Part shown: positions 7,844-9,139 of the stretch, piece by piece | How the letters are laid out: every line of letters begins with the position of its first letter | How positions within the stretch are numbered: the stretch's first letter is position 1 | DNA from: Actinomycetes bacterium | GTDB lineage: Bacteria; Actinomycetota; Acidimicrobiia; UBA5794 | DNA length: 9,139 nt | Direction: 5' to 3' | NCBI GenBank assembly: GCA_030598305.1 | Contig: JAUVQC010000039.1 | Location: 1-9,139 of the forward strand | Notes under the pieces: generated by a model | The model's input: the letters and a program-made list of their open reading frames with translations, nothing else | Told to the model about the DNA's origin: nothing | Database searches by the model: none | Position numbers and translations under genes: made by a program

Positions 7844-9097
7844 ATGACCACGCCACACCGAACGTCCGACGGGCGACTGAAGCGGCTTGCTGGCCGTGTC
7901 TCACGCATAGGCCGCCGCGAGGATGACGATCCGGCAGTGCAGACCCGCAAGACGACCCTTGTCCTCACGACGATCATCGTGTCCGCGATTGTCGTTCCGT
8001 GGGGCATCTTCTATATGTGGATCGGCGTGCCACTGGCCGGGGCGATTCCGCTGGTATACGCGACGCTATCGGTCATTGGAGTTGCGCATTTGGCGCACAC
8101 GCGAGATGCCAAGTTCCTCCAATACGAGCAAATCCTGTTGTTGCTGACACTGCCAGTACTGGTCCACATCGTGCTCGGAGGATTCATCAACAGCAGTGGA
8201 GTCGTCATGTACTCCTTCGTCGGGGTCATCGGGGCGTTGTCGTTCGCAACAGCCAGACCCGGCATGTGGTTCGGCGGGTACACCGTCCTGGTGCTTGCCC
8301 TTCTGCCGCTCGACTCCACGCTGCGAAGCTGGGCGCCCGATCTCCCCTTCGGAGTCGTCACGGCGCTTTTTGCAGTGAACATTGCCTTGACCGGTTTCAT
8401 CGTGTTCATGTCGATGTCTGTGTACGTTCGAGCGCGGGACCAGATCGCATTGGAACTTGACAACGAGCGGGCACGATCGGACCGGTTGCTCCTGAACGTG
8501 CTTCCCGAAGCAATCGCGAATCGGCTGAAGGACGGCGAACAACCGATTGCGGACCGATACGACGAGGTTGCGGTGCTCTTCGCCGACATCGTCGACTTCA
8601 CACCGCTATCTGAGAGCCTGTCAGCCGATGATCTCGTCGAAGGCCTCAATCGCCTCTTTGGTGTGTTCGATGAACTCGCTCTCATTCAGGGAGTGGAGAA
8701 GGTCAAGACGATCGGTGACTCGTACATGGTCATCAGCGGAGCACCTGAACCGGGAGCCGATACGCAGTCCCTTGCTCGTCTTGCCCTCGACATGCGCGAA
8801 GCTGCCGCGGCCATCCGAATCGGCGATCGAGAAGGTATCGCAATGCGGTTCGGCATGGACGTCGGACCAGCTGTTGCCGGCGTCATCGGTGAGTCAAAGT
8901 TCATCTACGACGTGTATGGCGACACGGTCAATATGGCGAGCCGCATGGAGTCCCACGGAGAGCCGAACAAGATCCAGATCACGGAACGCGTCGCGACATC
9001 TCTCACCGGACATTTCGACATTACGGAGCGAGGACTGACGGACATCAAGGGAAAGGGGACCATGAGGACGTTCTTCCTCAACGGCCGCACAATCTAG
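7844..9097 (+). CDS. Membrane-bound class III adenylate cyclase, Rv1625c-like
   Basis: A 417-residue protein predicted to convert ATP to cAMP at the cytoplasmic face of the membrane. A basic N-terminal tail (1-36) precedes about six hydrophobic segments between residues 38 and 195. A charged, probably coiled-coil linker follows, ending in the conserved cyclase lead-in LLLNVLPEAIANRL (215-228). The catalytic domain (about 240-410) keeps every canonical residue: metal D248 (FADIVDFT) and D292 (KTIGDSYM), adenine-recognition K288 and D356 (YDVYGDTVN), and transition-state N363 and R367 (VNMASRM). All sites in one chain imply a homodimer with two active centres, as in M. tuberculosis Rv1625c. GAGPAVAGV-type sequence is present as GMDVGPAVAGVIG. 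The gene starts 9 nt after the upstream cyclase-STAND gene; only a weak CCGGG precedes the ATG, so translational coupling is likely. The membrane part may act as a receptor, but its ligand is unknown. Class and catalytic competence are confident; ATP preference follows from the Lys/Asp pair. Confidence 0.94.
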   Translation: MTTPHRTSDGRLKRLAGRVSRIGRREDDDPAVQTRKTTLVLTTIIVSAIVVPWGIFYMWIGVPLAGAIPLVYATLSVIGVAHLAHTRDAKFLQYEQILLLLTLPVLVHIVLGGFINSSGVVMYSFVGVIGALSFATARPGMWFGGYTVLVLALLPLDSTLRSWAPDLPFGVVTALFAVNIALTGFIVFMSMSVYVRARDQIALELDNERARSDRLLLNVLPEAIANRLKDGEQPIADRYDEVAVLFADIVDFTPLSESLSADDLVEGLNRLFGVFDELALIQGVEKVKTIGDSYMVISGAPEPGADTQSLARLALDMREAAAAIRIGDREGIAMRFGMDVGPAVAGVIGESKFIYDVYGDTVNMASRMESHGEPNKIQITERVATSLTGHFDITERGLTDIKGKGTMRTFFLNGRTI

Positions 9098-9138
9098 TCC
9101 TCGGCCATCGCACCAAGGACAAGGTCGGTCACAACGAG
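9094..9138 (-). CDS. C-terminal fragment of a probable convergent gene (5' part outside window)
   Basis: On the minus strand the frame from the right edge reads LVVTDLVLGAMAED and ends in a TAG at 9094-9096. Its stop interlocks with that of the membrane cyclase inside one CTAG. The residues look like the end of an alpha-helical protein, but 14 codons cannot identify a family and a chance frame is quite possible. The 42 bases after the cyclase otherwise hold nothing recognisable. Confidence 0.35.
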   Translation of the reverse strand, partial: LVVTDLVLGAMAED

Positions 9139-9139
9139 G

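Noticed and set aside
148..9097. Pycsar-like or Avs-like anti-phage island, because cyclase and STAND domains occur together
   Set aside because: No effector (membrane-disrupting, TIR or nuclease domain) or cyclic-nucleotide receptor is adjacent, no mobile-element genes are visible, and the intact cyclase has adenine-type recognition residues. Ordinary signalling is simpler.

Overview
The window is gene-dense, GC-rich bacterial DNA (GC-rich third codon positions, long antisense shadow frames). Its protein families are abundant in Actinomycetota: a double-zinc-ribbon cyclase/AAA/TPR protein, a cyclase/NB-ARC/TPR protein and an Rv1625c-like membrane cyclase. An uncultured actinobacterium fits best, but this is inferred from gene content and style only; Chloroflexota is not excluded. 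No rRNA, tRNA, CRISPR array, insertion sequence or phage gene was seen.

Layout. At the left edge is the last 44 codons of an unidentified plus-strand gene (2-136). It faces, across 11 bp, the 3' end of a large minus-strand gene (148-3630) encoding a double zinc ribbon, a class III nucleotide cyclase domain, an AAA/STAND-type ATPase and a long TPR-like tail. A roughly 105-bp divergent intergenic region (3634-3738) separates it from a plus-strand run of three closely spaced genes: a 12-helix MFS transporter (3739-5076), a second multidomain cyclase with NB-ARC ATPase and helical-repeat region (5114-7834), and a membrane-bound class III adenylate cyclase with six predicted helices (7844-9097). 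The gaps are 37 and 9 bp, so these three are probably one operon. The last cyclase ends in a CTAG that also holds the stop codon of a probable minus-strand gene entering from the right edge.

How the parts may work together. Three class III cyclase domains in three different architectures lie within 9 kb around one transporter. The membrane cyclase keeps all six canonical catalytic residues and is the best candidate for genuine cAMP synthesis. The other two keep the metal-binding aspartates and the transition-state Asn/Arg pair but each lacks one of the two base-recognition residues. They look like signal-integrating STAND proteins whose cyclase output is uncertain. A shared signalling role with the transporter is inferred from gene order. 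No cyclic-nucleotide receptor or effector is visible in the window.
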